64,000 nt of DNA from Rhizobiales bacterium IMCC20636 (GCA_016865015.1 CP018226.1:1395001-1459000); one strand, 5' to 3'; counted from the first letter of the stretch, positions 9,692 through 18,583 are shown. Notes: a model not told the origin generated them from the letters alone. Translations and numbers: made by a program.

Positions 9692-10330
9692 GTGACAGGA
9701 TCGGAGGAGAGTGCAGAGCTGAAACGGGAACGCCAGGTGCGCTATGACAGCATTCTGAGCGCCGCAAACCACCATGCCCAGTCAGGAAAACTGCCGGTTC
9801 ATCTGTGGAATCCGCCATTCTGCGGTGATCTGGATATGCGCATTGCCCGTGATGGCACGTGGTTCTATCTGGGCACGCCGATTGGACGCATGCCGCTGGT
9901 CAAACTGTTTGCTTCGGTGCTGCGCCAGGAAGATGATGGACAGTACCTGCTGGTGACACCTGTGGAAAAGGTTGGCCTTCAGGTTGATGATGTGCCGTTT
10001 ATTGGCGTTGAACTGGATAAAGTAAAGCTGGATGATGGCTCAGATGCACTGACGTTGCGGACCAATGTTGATGATGTTGTCGTCATTTCGCAAGATCATC
10101 CGCTGCGGTTCCATATTGATGAGCAAACCGGCGGGCTGACGCCTTACTGCCTGATTCGTGGTCGGCTGGAAGCCCGGCTTGGGCGCCCCTTGCTGTATCA
10201 ACTGGCCGATTTTGGTGAGGAGGCTTCGATAGATGGCGAAAGTTGGTTTGGCGTTTCCAGTTGCGGCAGGTTTTTCCCGATGATGCGGATGGCCGATCTG
10301 GAGCACGCCATGGACAATAGTGCTGCGTAA
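9692..10330 (+). CDS. DUF1285 domain protein
   Basis: A 212-residue soluble protein with the DUF1285 pattern: LWNPPFCGDLDMRIARDGTW near the N-terminus, then GTPIGRMPLVKLFASVLRQE, and HPLRFH in the second half. I chose the GTG at 9692 because AAGGAG lies 9 nt upstream; an ATG 48 bp earlier lacks one. The function of DUF1285 is not established. It opens the operon DUF1285 - Nudix - DUF6111 - CCA transferase, divergent from moxR. The stop and the next start overlap (TAATG). Confidence 0.85.
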   Translation: MTGSEESAELKRERQVRYDSILSAANHHAQSGKLPVHLWNPPFCGDLDMRIARDGTWFYLGTPIGRMPLVKLFASVLRQEDDGQYLLVTPVEKVGLQVDDVPFIGVELDKVKLDDGSDALTLRTNVDDVVVISQDHPLRFHIDEQTGGLTPYCLIRGRLEARLGRPLLYQLADFGEEASIDGESWFGVSSCGRFFPMMRMADLEHAMDNSAA

Positions 10331-10977
10331 TGGACACAATGGCACCCAAGGATACCCACAAGGCTGACCCGGTTCTGATCAGCTTCAAAGAGCGGTTTTC
10401 TGCGGCGTTTGGCCCTGGGAAACCACGGGTGGAGACCGGGGATCACATGCTGGATTTGCAGCGGCCTCCTCCTGCAACCAATCTGAAGCCTGCGGCAGTT
10501 CTTATTCCCATTATCCAGCACAAGTCTGGCGCAACGGTTCTTCTGACGCAGCGCACCGCAAACCTGTCTTCGCATGCCGGGCAGATTGCCTTCCCCGGCG
10601 GCAGAGTGGATGCAACGGATGCGTTTTCACCGCTGACTGCCTTGCGGGAGGCGCGCGAGGAAATTGGACTGTTGTCTCACCATGTGCAATTGCTTGGCAG
10701 CATGCATCCCTATGCCACAGGCAGCGGATATGAAATCACGCCTGTGGTTGGTGTGGTCCAACCGCCATTGAGCCTGTCAGCCAATCCTGATGAAGTGAGC
10801 GCCATATTCGAGGTGCCTCTGGATTTTCTGATGACCGGGGCCAACTATCAGAAGCTTGAACTGGATTGGAAAGGGAGCAAGCGACAAACTTATGCAATTC
10901 CCTACAAGACGCACTATATCTGGGGCGTAACCGCCGGAATCCTGAAAACGCTTTACGAGAGTCTTTATCCCATATGA
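10330..10977 (+). CDS. Nudix CoA pyrophosphatase
   Basis: A 215-residue Nudix hydrolase. The Nudix box is complete (GG...REAREEIGL at about residues 90-118) and is preceded by the NLSSHAGQIAFPGGR segment characteristic of the NudL/PCD1 CoA-pyrophosphatase group. This group hydrolyses CoA and oxidised CoA to 3',5'-ADP and phosphopantetheine. It starts inside the preceding stop (TAATG) and overlaps the next gene by 4 bp (ATGA), so the four genes are translationally coupled. Confidence 0.9.
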   Translation: MDTMAPKDTHKADPVLISFKERFSAAFGPGKPRVETGDHMLDLQRPPPATNLKPAAVLIPIIQHKSGATVLLTQRTANLSSHAGQIAFPGGRVDATDAFSPLTALREAREEIGLLSHHVQLLGSMHPYATGSGYEITPVVGVVQPPLSLSANPDEVSAIFEVPLDFLMTGANYQKLELDWKGSKRQTYAIPYKTHYIWGVTAGILKTLYESLYPI

Positions 10978-11261
10978 CGCGATTCTATTTGACTTATGCT
11001 GTTTTGTTTCTTGTGCCATTTGCTCTGTATGCGAGCTATATTTATTTCAGCCTGGGCCGGGGTGCGATACGCGAAAGCCTGACGGTCAAGGCGCTGGGCT
11101 GGCTATCTGTTATTGGCGCGGGGCTGACAGTGCTGGTGATTGTGGTCCTGACGAATTATACAGGCTCTTCGTCTGACGGGGTCTACCAACCGGCCCGGTT
11201 TGAAGATGGTGTTCTGGTGCCGGGCAATATTGTCGAACCGGACGTCCCAGATACGGAGTAG
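10974..11261 (+). CDS. DUF6111-like small membrane protein
   Basis: A 95-residue protein with two membrane helices (about residues 4-22 and 38-60) and a short acidic soluble tail ending in PDVPDTE. The start at 10974 overlaps the Nudix stop codon as ATGA. Its size, topology and place between the Nudix gene and the CCA transferase match the DUF6111 family of alphaproteobacteria, which has no known function. Confidence 0.75.
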   Translation: MTRFYLTYAVLFLVPFALYASYIYFSLGRGAIRESLTVKALGWLSVIGAGLTVLVIVVLTNYTGSSSDGVYQPARFEDGVLVPGNIVEPDVPDTE

Positions 11262-11264
11262 CTT

Positions 11265-12518
11265 GTGACCCGTTATGAGGCGCACAAATCTCTTTTCCAA
11301 AAATCATTCCTGCAGGATGAACAGCTTCAGCATCTGATGCTTGCGCTTGGTGGCGGAGAAGATCAGGTGCGGGTGGTCGGTGGAGCCGTGCGCAATGCGC
11401 TGCGGCAAATACCGGTCAGCGATCTTGATCTTGCCTGTGTGCATCTGCCTGCCGAGGTGATCGTGCGCGCTGAAAAAGCCGGGTTCAAGACCGTGCCGAC
11501 AGGTATCGCCCATGGCACAGTGACCATTATCGGCAAGGGCTGCCACTTTGAAGTGACAACCCTGCGCGAGGATATCGAGACGGATGGACGCCACGCCATT
11601 GTGCGGTTTGGCAGCGACTGGCAGCGCGATATGGAGCGCAGGGACTTCACCATGAATGCGCTGTGTGTCGACAGGGACGGCGTGCTTCATGATCTGGTTT
11701 CGGGGCTTGATGATTGCCTCAATGGCCATTTGAGTTTCATCGGAAATGCCGATCAACGCATTGCCGAAGACGCTTTGCGGATCATTCGTTTCTTCCGGTT
11801 TTCCGCGCATTTTGGCGATGGCGCGCTGGACGCGGCGGGTCTGGCTGCGGCCAATGATGCCGTTTCGATGCTGGCGCATTTGTCAGCTGAGCGTATTCAA
11901 GCGGAATTGAAGAAGATTCTGAGTGCTCCGCGCGCCGGGCAATTGAGTGCTGTCTTGCGGGATGGTGGCTTGGTTTTCAATGCAATTGGCCTGAATGTGG
12001 ACGAGATGGATCATCAAGCTCTGGCCAAATGTGAACGGAGCGATTGGACGTTGCGGGCTATACTTGTGTGGCGGCATCGCCGGGAAGAATTGCAACTGGC
12101 GCTTCGGGCTTTGAAATTCTCCAGGGCTGATAATGCCCGCATTCATGTGTTGAATGATGTTGTGGCGTTTCTTGGTGCGCCAGACTGTTTAGATGCTTTT
12201 CAGGTGCAGCATGCGGCTTACCTTTTCGGGGCTGGCGCTGTTGATGATGCGCTTTATGTGCTGAGCCGGTTTGAGCAGGATTCAGAGCAACGATATGAGG
12301 ATTGGACCCAGCCTTTGCGGCACTGGCAGGCACCGGTCTTTCCGATCAGGGCCGCTGATCTGAAGCAACTCGGGATGCAGCAAGGCCCACTGCTTGGACA
12401 ATCGCTTGCCCGGCTGGAGAAAATCTGGATAGATTCGAGGTTTGCGATGACGCGTGAGGATCTGCTGGCGGATGCGGCGTTGAATTTGGATAAAGGGACT
12501 GTTGATGGCCGCGTTTGA
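11265..12518 (+). CDS. cca: CCA tRNA nucleotidyltransferase
   Basis: A 417-residue class II nucleotidyltransferase with VVGGAVRNALRQ, then the catalytic DLDLA pair, then RRDFTMNALCVD and the helical tRNA-binding region. It adds or repairs the 3' CCA end of tRNAs. Only the alphaproteobacterial short form is present, with no HD domain visible. The start is GTG at 11265, with GGAG upstream. The next gene starts within its last codons. Confidence 0.92.
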   Translation: MTRYEAHKSLFQKSFLQDEQLQHLMLALGGGEDQVRVVGGAVRNALRQIPVSDLDLACVHLPAEVIVRAEKAGFKTVPTGIAHGTVTIIGKGCHFEVTTLREDIETDGRHAIVRFGSDWQRDMERRDFTMNALCVDRDGVLHDLVSGLDDCLNGHLSFIGNADQRIAEDALRIIRFFRFSAHFGDGALDAAGLAAANDAVSMLAHLSAERIQAELKKILSAPRAGQLSAVLRDGGLVFNAIGLNVDEMDHQALAKCERSDWTLRAILVWRHRREELQLALRALKFSRADNARIHVLNDVVAFLGAPDCLDAFQVQHAAYLFGAGAVDDALYVLSRFEQDSEQRYEDWTQPLRHWQAPVFPIRAADLKQLGMQQGPLLGQSLARLEKIWIDSRFAMTREDLLADAALNLDKGTVDGRV

Positions 12519-12816
12519 AATTCTGTTCAGCGAAAGTGATACCAAGGGGCTGTTTTCTCTGTATGCGTCGAAGGAAGGTCATGACAGGCCGGTAAAATCC
12601 GGTGAGATGAATTTTTCCAAGGCCGGAGACAATATCTGGATTTTGGATCATGTCGGCGTGGATGATGTGATGAAGGGAACCGGTGCTGCGGCGGCGTTGG
12701 TGAAGCGCGGGGTTGAGATGGCGCGGGAGCGCGGCGTCAAAATCATTCCGCATTGTTCTTATGCCAAGGTTCAGTTTCAACGACATCCGGACTATGGCGA
12801 TGTGCTGCAGGGATGA
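12505..12816 (+). CDS. GNAT-like N-acetyltransferase (YidJ/COG2388 type)
   Basis: A 103-residue mini-GNAT protein. The pattern is typical of the short YidJ/Gtf2-like group: ILDHVGVDDVMKGTGAAAAL (acetyl-CoA loop) and VEMARERGVKIIPHCSYAK near the end. The start at 12505 has AGGGA 7 nt upstream and overlaps the end of cca by 14 bp, so it probably belongs to the same transcript. The substrate is unknown. Confidence 0.82.
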   Translation: MAAFEILFSESDTKGLFSLYASKEGHDRPVKSGEMNFSKAGDNIWILDHVGVDDVMKGTGAAAALVKRGVEMARERGVKIIPHCSYAKVQFQRHPDYGDVLQG

Positions 12817-12843
12817 GTGCGGACGATATAGCTCTGGTTTGAT

Positions 12844-13308
12844 ATGATACTGCGTGCGCCGAAGCCGTCAGAATGTGAATTGCTGTCTGATCTATGTCTC
12901 AGGTCAAAGGCTCATTGGGGCTATGATGCCGCGTTTCTGTCGGCATGCCGGGAAGAGTTGTCGCTGACCGAGGACAGTCTGCAGAACTCACAAATTGTTG
13001 TTGGCGAGATCGATGGTCAGATTTCCGGTGTGGCACAATTGGAACCAACTGTGCCGATGGGTGCCCTGGAAAAACTGTTCGTAGCACCGGAGTTTATCGG
13101 ACAAGGCGTGGGTCGGCTTTTGTTCGACTGGGTGGTGATAACGGCCCGGGAGACAGGGATCACCAGTTTCACGATTGATGGCGATCCGAACTCAGTTGCG
13201 TTCTATGTGAAGATGGGCGCCATCCAGACTGGCTCTACACCCTCGGGATCGATCAAGGGGCGCATGCTGCCGCAATTCCGTTACGATATTCGATCTGTGC
13301 ATGCGTAG
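12844..13308 (+). CDS. GNAT family N-acetyltransferase
   Basis: A 154-residue acetyltransferase. The acetyl-CoA binding motif is EFIGQGVGRLLFDW (about residues 86-99), followed by ITSFTIDGDPNSVAFYVKMG, the conserved NxxAxxFYxKxG region. The substrate is unknown. It lies 27 bp after the mini-GNAT gene on the same strand. Confidence 0.82.
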   Translation: MILRAPKPSECELLSDLCLRSKAHWGYDAAFLSACREELSLTEDSLQNSQIVVGEIDGQISGVAQLEPTVPMGALEKLFVAPEFIGQGVGRLLFDWVVITARETGITSFTIDGDPNSVAFYVKMGAIQTGSTPSGSIKGRMLPQFRYDIRSVHA

Positions 13309-13330
13309 CCGTTTGAATTCCTCTGCAGAT

Positions 13331-13633
13331 TCAATCATTTCGAAATGTTCCCTGTTCAAATCTGCAAGTGAAGGTCCCACCACTTTGTTCAGGATCCCAG
13401 CCGTTTTCCAGCGCAAAGCCGATGGCCTCGCTGACAATTGAGGGTGTCATCGCAGCATATGGCAAGGGAGACCCTGCAGTGTTGACCCAGGGAAACCGAA
13501 CGGACAGTTTTTGGCCGGAGCCGCTGGCTGATTGCACTGTCAGATCGTTCCAGCCGCTATTCTCGAAAAACACCCATCGGAAAGACTGGCCTTTTACGTC
13601 GATCGCGCGCGAGTTTTTCTTGCTGAATGCCAT
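13331..13633 (-). CDS. Hypothetical protein
   Basis: A 100-residue soluble protein that I do not recognise. It has no signal peptide or membrane segment. It reads as a compact domain (MAFSKKNSRAIDVKG..., WVFFENSGWNDLTVQS, IGFALENGWDPEQSGG). The IxxAIxxALexGWdPe-like end suggests an integron-cassette-type or immunity-like small protein, but I would not assign it. I use the ATG at 13633; an upstream ATG 14 codons earlier is possible. It is convergent with the GNAT gene and marks the edge of an AT-rich stretch. Confidence 0.6.
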   Translation of the reverse strand: MAFSKKNSRAIDVKGQSFRWVFFENSGWNDLTVQSASGSGQKLSVRFPWVNTAGSPLPYAAMTPSIVSEAIGFALENGWDPEQSGGTFTCRFEQGTFRND

Positions 13634-14324
13634 GTCATATAATCCGGGTCTGTAACGGGATCGGGCTGAGGGCATTTAATCGCGAACAGGATGGTTTATC
13701 AAAGCAGAAATTGGGTGTTCGTCTATTGCTGGTTCGTCCATCTATGCAAAAGACTGGAAAACAAAGGTTGCAAAATCGATGGTTTTTGCGACAGTGAATG
13801 GCAGGAGTGCGGACAAATGACGAAGTTTGAAAGAGGATATGCTACCTAGTTAATTTTAGATTCAAAGGTCTAATAATTTGCTATTGACAATGCCTGGTTT
13901 AATTTGAAATTTAAATTATTTATTTTTTATGTGAGCCGTATAATCAACGATGTATGGCCATTAATAATAGAGTGAATAGTCCAGTATTTGTGTAGTTTAA
14001 TTTATAAATATGTAGACGGTAATAAATTGGTATTTAGATTAATTATTATGATGTTTGCATATGTATTTTTTCAACGATGATCGCATGGGCTAAGAAGTGC
14101 AGAAAAGTACGCATGAAAATTAACAGTGTTCATTCGTTGCGGCTGATAGTGAGTGCATCCATCAAATAATTCGTTATGAGAAAAATGCAGAAATCAAAAT
14201 AAAAGCGTTTGGTGCTGGCTATTGTCATAATGAAATTTTAGAGATTTATGCCTTAGAAGGCGAATATATTGATGTTGTAAACTGCTCTAATTTGCCGGAT
14301 TGAAAATTTACATGGAGGGTTGTG
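13634..14324. other. AT-rich intergenic stretch
   Basis: About 690 bp, much richer in A+T than its surroundings, especially 13840-14080. Apart from a possible promoter-like TTGACA at 13884 and the remnant ORF listed separately, I see no complete gene. The composition suggests acquired DNA. Confidence 0.6.
14124..14303 (+). pseudogene. Possible 3' remnant of a gene
   Basis: A 60-codon open frame with no usable ATG and an in-frame stop just before it. It contains protein-like text (EKNAEIKIKAFGAGYCHNEI, then LEIYALEGEYIDVVN) and ends 21 bp before the PDZ gene. A short ATG ORF in another frame (from 14113) runs into it, which would fit a frameshifted or truncated gene. The parent family is not recognised. 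Confidence 0.3.
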
Positions 14325-16028
14325 ATGAGAAGTTTTTTTATATTGCTGCCGATGTTTTTATCATCACTGTCTGCATATTCCCAAGATATACCAGATTCAA
14401 ATTCGGAATATTTTTCGATCGAAAATTATGTTTTTCCAGATGCGGGTTCAAGTTGGAATATTTACAGATTGCAGGGTTATATTCAGAAAGGTCCAGTCCA
14501 AGCCCAACCAAAGATTTTTCTTCTTCCTCAGCTCCAATATTCTGAAGCGGACATAATTTTTATAGATCCTAATGGAGTCAGATTTAATCCTGAAGACGAA
14601 GATATAGCGAAGCCTGCTGAAACCATACAACTGAGGTTGATGTTAAATCGATCACTGCCAAATGCCACGCAGTTGCCAGCAATCGGTGCAGCAGTGAAAG
14701 GCGTTAAAATTCAGTCGTACCAGCCACGGCCCTGGCTTAACTCGCAGGTTACCCAATTGGCGCAATATGATCCAAGCTTCAGAGCGTCAATAAATCAGGC
14801 AATTGCCAATGTGATGTCGAGGCAAGAGACGCAAAATCAATATATTCAAGATGCTGAAAAATATAAGATGGTACTCTCCTCCATCGATAAATTTAAGATA
14901 ACCGCATCACTGGATGGAGAGCAACTTGCAGAAATGTCATTCCCTGGGTCGTTTGTTTCAAACAACGAGGTTTTACCGCCGATTACGATCAGAAAGCCTA
15001 GTGTTTATCAAAAAAACCGTATTCTAGACACAGGCCTAGATATAACAGTGCGTTATGAATTTATTGATTCAAATGTTAAATCTATAGATGCGAGTCTCGA
15101 TACAGAGCAGATAATCAAAAATTTCCTTGATATATCACAAGAAGCCATAACATCCTCCAAAGCAAGCGGTTGGGCAGTATTCGGCATTGGCTCGCGAAAA
15201 AGTTCCATCACACAATCATTTTCTCAACAAGTCACAGCTTCATTCGACGGTGATAAGATCGAGCGTAGTCGCATTGTTATGGACGATGCAGATCAGGCGC
15301 TTATTGATCGATTTGAAAAGGCATTTTTTAAAGACGCCAATATAGCGGACGTAATATCAAACCATGAAAATGCTGCCGCGAAAGCGCAAGCAAGCGGGAA
15401 TGACAAGTTAGCAGCTATTCACCTCAAATATGCTGATTCTTTGAAGAACGGAGTTGAGTTGGATGAGGTAGACTCAGTCAAAGCTGCTGCTGCATTGGCA
15501 GCTCAAGATTACGCATCATTTATCGCTGAGGGTGTTAGGTTTAACTCTGAGAAAAACGATTTAAAAAATACGTTTCGAAAGGTGGTAAATACAACCATCA
15601 ACCTGTCAGAAAAAAAAGAATGGTTGGAAGCGGTTAAGTCGTCGGTCCGAAGAGATATCTCGTCTTCCATTCAAATGACGCCGAGCATCGAACCACGGGC
15701 CTACCTCGGACTTTGCGGTTCTGGTGTTTATGGATATGTAGAAGTACGAAATGTAGCGGGGTTTCTGTCCCAAAACAATGAAACTGGAATGGGAGTGACT
15801 TGCGTGATTGAGGGTAGCCCTTTGGAAAAATCAGCTATCGGCCCGGGGTCGGTGATTGTAAGCATTGGAAGCGATGAGATTGATGATCTTACTGACCTCG
15901 AAAACGCGCTCAAAAAAAGAGAGCCCGGTCAAACTGTAGATTTATATTTATTCGACCCAATCTTCGGTTCTCAATTAACTGGTGAAATTAGAGTCCCAGT
16001 AACTTTGGGATCGGCTCCTCCATTCTAA
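14325..16028 (+). CDS. Secreted PDZ-domain protein, orphan
   Basis: A 567-residue protein with a signal peptide (MRSFFILLPMFLSSLSAYS, about 19 residues). A long region of unknown fold follows, about residues 20-450, with helical charged segments between 370 and 430. A C-terminal PDZ domain, about 460-545, includes GVTCVIEGSPLEKSAIGPGS, then VIVSIGSDEIDDLTDLENAL. No protease catalytic domain is visible, so this is not a DegP/HtrA enzyme. GGAGGG six bases before the ATG fixes the start. The codon use is AT-rich relative to flanking genes, which suggests transfer. Function unknown; it is probably a periplasmic scaffold or sensor. Confidence 0.7.
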   Translation: MRSFFILLPMFLSSLSAYSQDIPDSNSEYFSIENYVFPDAGSSWNIYRLQGYIQKGPVQAQPKIFLLPQLQYSEADIIFIDPNGVRFNPEDEDIAKPAETIQLRLMLNRSLPNATQLPAIGAAVKGVKIQSYQPRPWLNSQVTQLAQYDPSFRASINQAIANVMSRQETQNQYIQDAEKYKMVLSSIDKFKITASLDGEQLAEMSFPGSFVSNNEVLPPITIRKPSVYQKNRILDTGLDITVRYEFIDSNVKSIDASLDTEQIIKNFLDISQEAITSSKASGWAVFGIGSRKSSITQSFSQQVTASFDGDKIERSRIVMDDADQALIDRFEKAFFKDANIADVISNHENAAAKAQASGNDKLAAIHLKYADSLKNGVELDEVDSVKAAAALAAQDYASFIAEGVRFNSEKNDLKNTFRKVVNTTINLSEKKEWLEAVKSSVRRDISSSIQMTPSIEPRAYLGLCGSGVYGYVEVRNVAGFLSQNNETGMGVTCVIEGSPLEKSAIGPGSVIVSIGSDEIDDLTDLENALKKREPGQTVDLYLFDPIFGSQLTGEIRVPVTLGSAPPF

Positions 16029-16368
16029 AAAACAATTTTTCTCTGAGGTAACTGCGACAAAAAGCTCTAATCGTTTATCCGATACGTAGATGTGCATGAG
16101 CTATTGGCATGCCTATGCTACAATCAATTGCCCCTCAACTTATGGAGTAGGTGACATGAGACCCATCTTCCCTCCAGTTTGGAGTAGAGTCTGACGGTTT
16201 GAGCTCGTTATCCCAGCCTCAGGATAGTAAGCAAAACTCCAGTCCCAAATGGAGGAAAAATCAGGTGTCAGAGCAAGGGTTTATTGTAGCATGGTGAGTG
16301 GCAGCAATGCCAATCCAACCCACTCCATTGTTGTCGCAAAAAGGATCCTTTTTGCAACAATCCAACAA
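16029..16368. other. Intergenic region between convergent genes
   Basis: About 340 bp separate the PDZ gene from the YdeI-like gene on the other strand. Apart from the palindrome at 16336-16355, only a 12-codon ATG ORF at 16155 with a weak ribosome-binding site can be seen. I do not call it a gene. Confidence 0.4.
16336..16355. terminator. Perfect 20-bp palindrome, probable bidirectional terminator
   Basis: GCAAAAAGGATCCTTTTTGC is its own reverse complement. Four further pairs (TTGT with ACAA) follow beyond one mismatch. It lies between two convergent genes, and the A5/T5 arms would give a U-rich end in either direction, so a shared terminator is the simplest reading. Confidence 0.45.
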
Positions 16369-16677
16369 TTAGTTGTTTGGCTTTTTGTCAATCAACACAG
16401 CTTGCTGCCATTTGCTGGGTTTCTTATCTGTGCGATGAATGCATCCTCCCCAACAACATGGTCGTTTCTGACCTTCAAGAAGCTCCTCTGCAGTGCGTCT
16501 AATCCGCCTTTCCCGAGTCTTGTCTTGTTTTGCGTCCTCAACCCAACAAATAAATTCGTTTCGGGCTATCGGAGTCAATCCTTCCCAGAGGTTTGCAACC
16601 TCTGTTGTTTCGGTCAACGCATCAACCAAGTCGGTGGGTAAATCGTGGACAAGGCCACCTGATACTTTCATTTTCAT
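16369..16677 (-). CDS. YdeI/OmpD-associated family protein
   Basis: A 102-residue protein with the diagnostic core of the YdeI/OmpD-associated (bacteriocin-protection) family: LWEGLTPIARNEFICWVEDA near residue 30, then TRERRIRRTAEELLEGQKRP and PCCWGGC. The name comes from genetic association with resistance to antimicrobial peptides in enterics; the biochemical function is unknown. No clear ribosome-binding site is seen before the ATG at 16677. Confidence 0.82.
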   Translation of the reverse strand: MKMKVSGGLVHDLPTDLVDALTETTEVANLWEGLTPIARNEFICWVEDAKQDKTRERRIRRTAEELLEGQKRPCCWGGCIHRTDKKPSKWQQAVLIDKKPNN

Positions 16678-16890
16678 ACAATCAATTTATCAGAATTTTC
16701 TGAAGTGCCAAATGTCAACCTTCTTAGAAAACCAGAATACGCGGGCGATGTCGCATAGCTGAATTTGTGAGGAGCGAAAAACTAAAAACTCGTCGAACAT
16801 TTGCGACAAGATATGGCGACACTTAAGCCCTTAAAATTGCTGGGTGTGAGAAACCGTTGCAAAAACCTTGGTTTTTCCAACGCAATTCAA

Positions 16891-17646
16891 TCAGCGTCGA
16901 TGCTCAGGGTTTTCAAAATCGGCACGACAGCCTGCATCCCAGGCATTGCGATCATTTCCGTGGTTTGGAATGGGGTGATCTTTCAACAGACGCGCCATAT
17001 GCAGCAGGTTCCAGGTCATTATTGTGGCATTGCGCTGGGTGAATTCATTGTCAAAGCCAACGGGACCACCGTCTGCATCGTCGCCATAGGAGGGGCCGGG
17101 GCCTGCTTCTCCGATCCAGCCGCAATCGGCTTGCGGTGGAATGGTCACACCGAGATGCTGTAGCGCGTAAAGGATCGTCATCGAACAATGCTTTATGCCA
17201 TCCTCATTGCCGGTTACGACCGCGCCGCCGACCTTTCCATAGAAGCTACTCTGGCCTTTTTCATTCAGTTTGCCAGACATGCCGTAAAGGCGCTCGATCA
17301 ACAGGCGACACACCGAGCTTTCTTCACCCAGCCATATGGGTGTGCCAATGAGAATGATGTTTGCGGCAGAAATTGTTTTCCAGAGCTTTGGGAAATCGTC
17401 TCTGTCATGGCCATGTTCGGTCATGTCCGGTTGAACACCAAAGGCGACCTGATGATCAAGCATATGAATATGACTGACTGAGACCTGGTTCTTTTCCATG
17501 ATGTCACCGGCAACGTCCAACAGCAGTTTGGTGTGAGACTTCGATGAATCACGCTTCAGCGTTGTATTGATTATGACTGCGCTCAAATCGGAATGGTCGT
17601 GTGGATTGTCATTGCACAGGCTGGTCTGCTGTTGGTTCAGGGTCAT
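16891..17646 (-). CDS. Flavodoxin-fold NAD(P)H-dependent oxidoreductase family protein
   Basis: A 251-residue flavodoxin-like protein. The FMN phosphate loop appears as NTTLKRDSSKSHT near residue 27. The second FMN loop appears as ILIGTPIWLGEESSVCR near residue 97, and the third around VVTGNEDGIKHC. The start at 17646 has GGGAG 7 nt upstream. Family members reduce quinones, azo compounds or metals. The N-terminal 20 residues are His/Asn/Gln-rich and not part of the fold. It sits alone on the minus strand. Confidence 0.75.
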   Translation of the reverse strand: MTLNQQQTSLCNDNPHDHSDLSAVIINTTLKRDSSKSHTKLLLDVAGDIMEKNQVSVSHIHMLDHQVAFGVQPDMTEHGHDRDDFPKLWKTISAANIILIGTPIWLGEESSVCRLLIERLYGMSGKLNEKGQSSFYGKVGGAVVTGNEDGIKHCSMTILYALQHLGVTIPPQADCGWIGEAGPGPSYGDDADGGPVGFDNEFTQRNATIMTWNLLHMARLLKDHPIPNHGNDRNAWDAGCRADFENPEHRR

Positions 17647-18031
17647 GGCACTTCTCCCAAAAGGGGGATGCTAACACAAATTTGTCGCAAACTGATCTCG
17701 GGAATGGGGTGTTGTTGATAAAAAACACATCCAATCAGCACGGCTTCAAGCTGATTTCCCGATATTTTTCAAACACAGCTTCGTCACACCCATACACAGG
17801 ATTGTGAGGCGTTCTCGTATTTCCGTGAGGTCGTAAAACGCCATCGGCAGAGTTCTGCGGTTTCGCTCTGATCGCCTCACGCGTCTGTGAATGTTCAGGT
17901 TTTGCGAACGGATTGTTGCCGTTTAAATCCCGAATTCTTTTCCCTAAATCCAACTCATCGAGAGGCCAACACCACTCGCAACAAACACAAAAAAGACGAC
18001 ACTCGAAAATCAACAAGAAGGAAAAACAATC
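17647..18031. other. Intergenic region upstream of the tandem peptide genes
   Basis: 385 bp, which should contain the promoter of the first 53-residue peptide gene and of the flavodoxin gene. A 93-codon minus-strand ORF crosses it (17735-18016). Its composition is unremarkable and I do not support it as a gene. Confidence 0.35.
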
Positions 18032-18193
18032 ATGACTTTTCGTAAAATCGCAGCTCCCGTTCTGATCCTCTCCTCAATCGTTCTGGGCGCATCCGCTGCC
18101 AATGCAGGCGTGTACAACCCTGCCAATGACAGCTCCCCTGACGCCATGACCCCAGGTTACACTGGTCTGGCCAAAGACCTGTCCGGCAAATAA
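18032..18193 (+). CDS. Tandem small secreted peptide, copy 1
   Basis: A 53-residue peptide with a signal peptide (MTFRKIAAPVLILSSIVLGA then SAANA) and a predicted mature part of about 28 residues, starting GVYNPANDSSPDAM and ending in AKDLSGK. AAGGA lies upstream of the ATG. It is the first of three near-identical genes in direct tandem. The mature sequence is identical in all three, while the signal peptide differs at a few positions (V/I, S/T), so selection appears to act on the mature part. Function not recognised. Confidence 0.75.
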   Translation: MTFRKIAAPVLILSSIVLGASAANAGVYNPANDSSPDAMTPGYTGLAKDLSGK

Positions 18194-18214
18194 GCCAAAA
18201 CACCCTCACCGGAA

Positions 18215-18262
18215 GCCGATTGTCTCAAGCTGAACCCCTCCCCAACAGTTGAGACAACCGGC
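18215..18262 (+). repeat. Inter-gene hairpin 1 in the peptide array
   Basis: Two 14-nt arms (GCCGATTGTCTCAA at 18215 and TTGAGACAACCGGC ending at 18262) pair at 13 of 14 positions around a 20-nt C-rich loop. No T-run follows, so it is more likely an mRNA stabiliser or processing site, or a weak terminator, than a classical intrinsic terminator. Confidence 0.7.
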
Positions 18263-18308
18263 AACCGGAACGACGAACAAACGTCAGATAAGAACAAGGA
18301 ATAACACC

Positions 18309-18470
18309 ATGACATTTCGTAAAATCGCAGCTCCAATCCTGATCCTCTCCTCCATTGCACTGGGTGCAACTGCCGCAAATGCGGGCGTGTACAACCCTGC
18401 CAATGACAGCTCCCCTGACGCCATGACCCCAGGTTACACTGGTCTGGCTAAAGACCTGTCCGGCAAATAA
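18309..18470 (+). CDS. Tandem small secreted peptide, copy 2
   Basis: A 53-residue peptide, same design as copy 1: signal peptide to residue 25, and the same mature sequence of about 28 residues. The real start is the ATG at 18309 after AAGGAATAACACC; a longer in-frame ORF begins 60 bp earlier inside the hairpin and is not credible. The spacing from copy 1 is 277 bp start to start. Confidence 0.78.
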   Translation: MTFRKIAAPILILSSIALGATAANAGVYNPANDSSPDAMTPGYTGLAKDLSGK

Positions 18471-18491
18471 GCCAACACACCCTCACCGGAA

Positions 18492-18539
18492 GCCGATTGT
18501 CTCAAGCTGAACCCCTCCCCAACAGTTGAGACAACCGGC
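18492..18539 (+). repeat. Inter-gene hairpin 2 in the peptide array
   Basis: Same arms and loop as hairpin 1, 277 bp further on. The conservation of the whole 276-bp unit including this hairpin shows recent duplication. Copy 3 is not followed by this hairpin but by a different, stronger one. Confidence 0.7.
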
Positions 18540-18583
18540 AACCGGGACGACGAAGACGTCAAACAAGAACAAGGAATAATAAA

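Noticed and set aside
17735-18016. 93-codon minus-strand ORF before the tandem peptides
   Set aside because: The N-terminus is Cys/Trp-rich and has no good ribosome-binding site; the later part looks somewhat protein-like, but I cannot support it.
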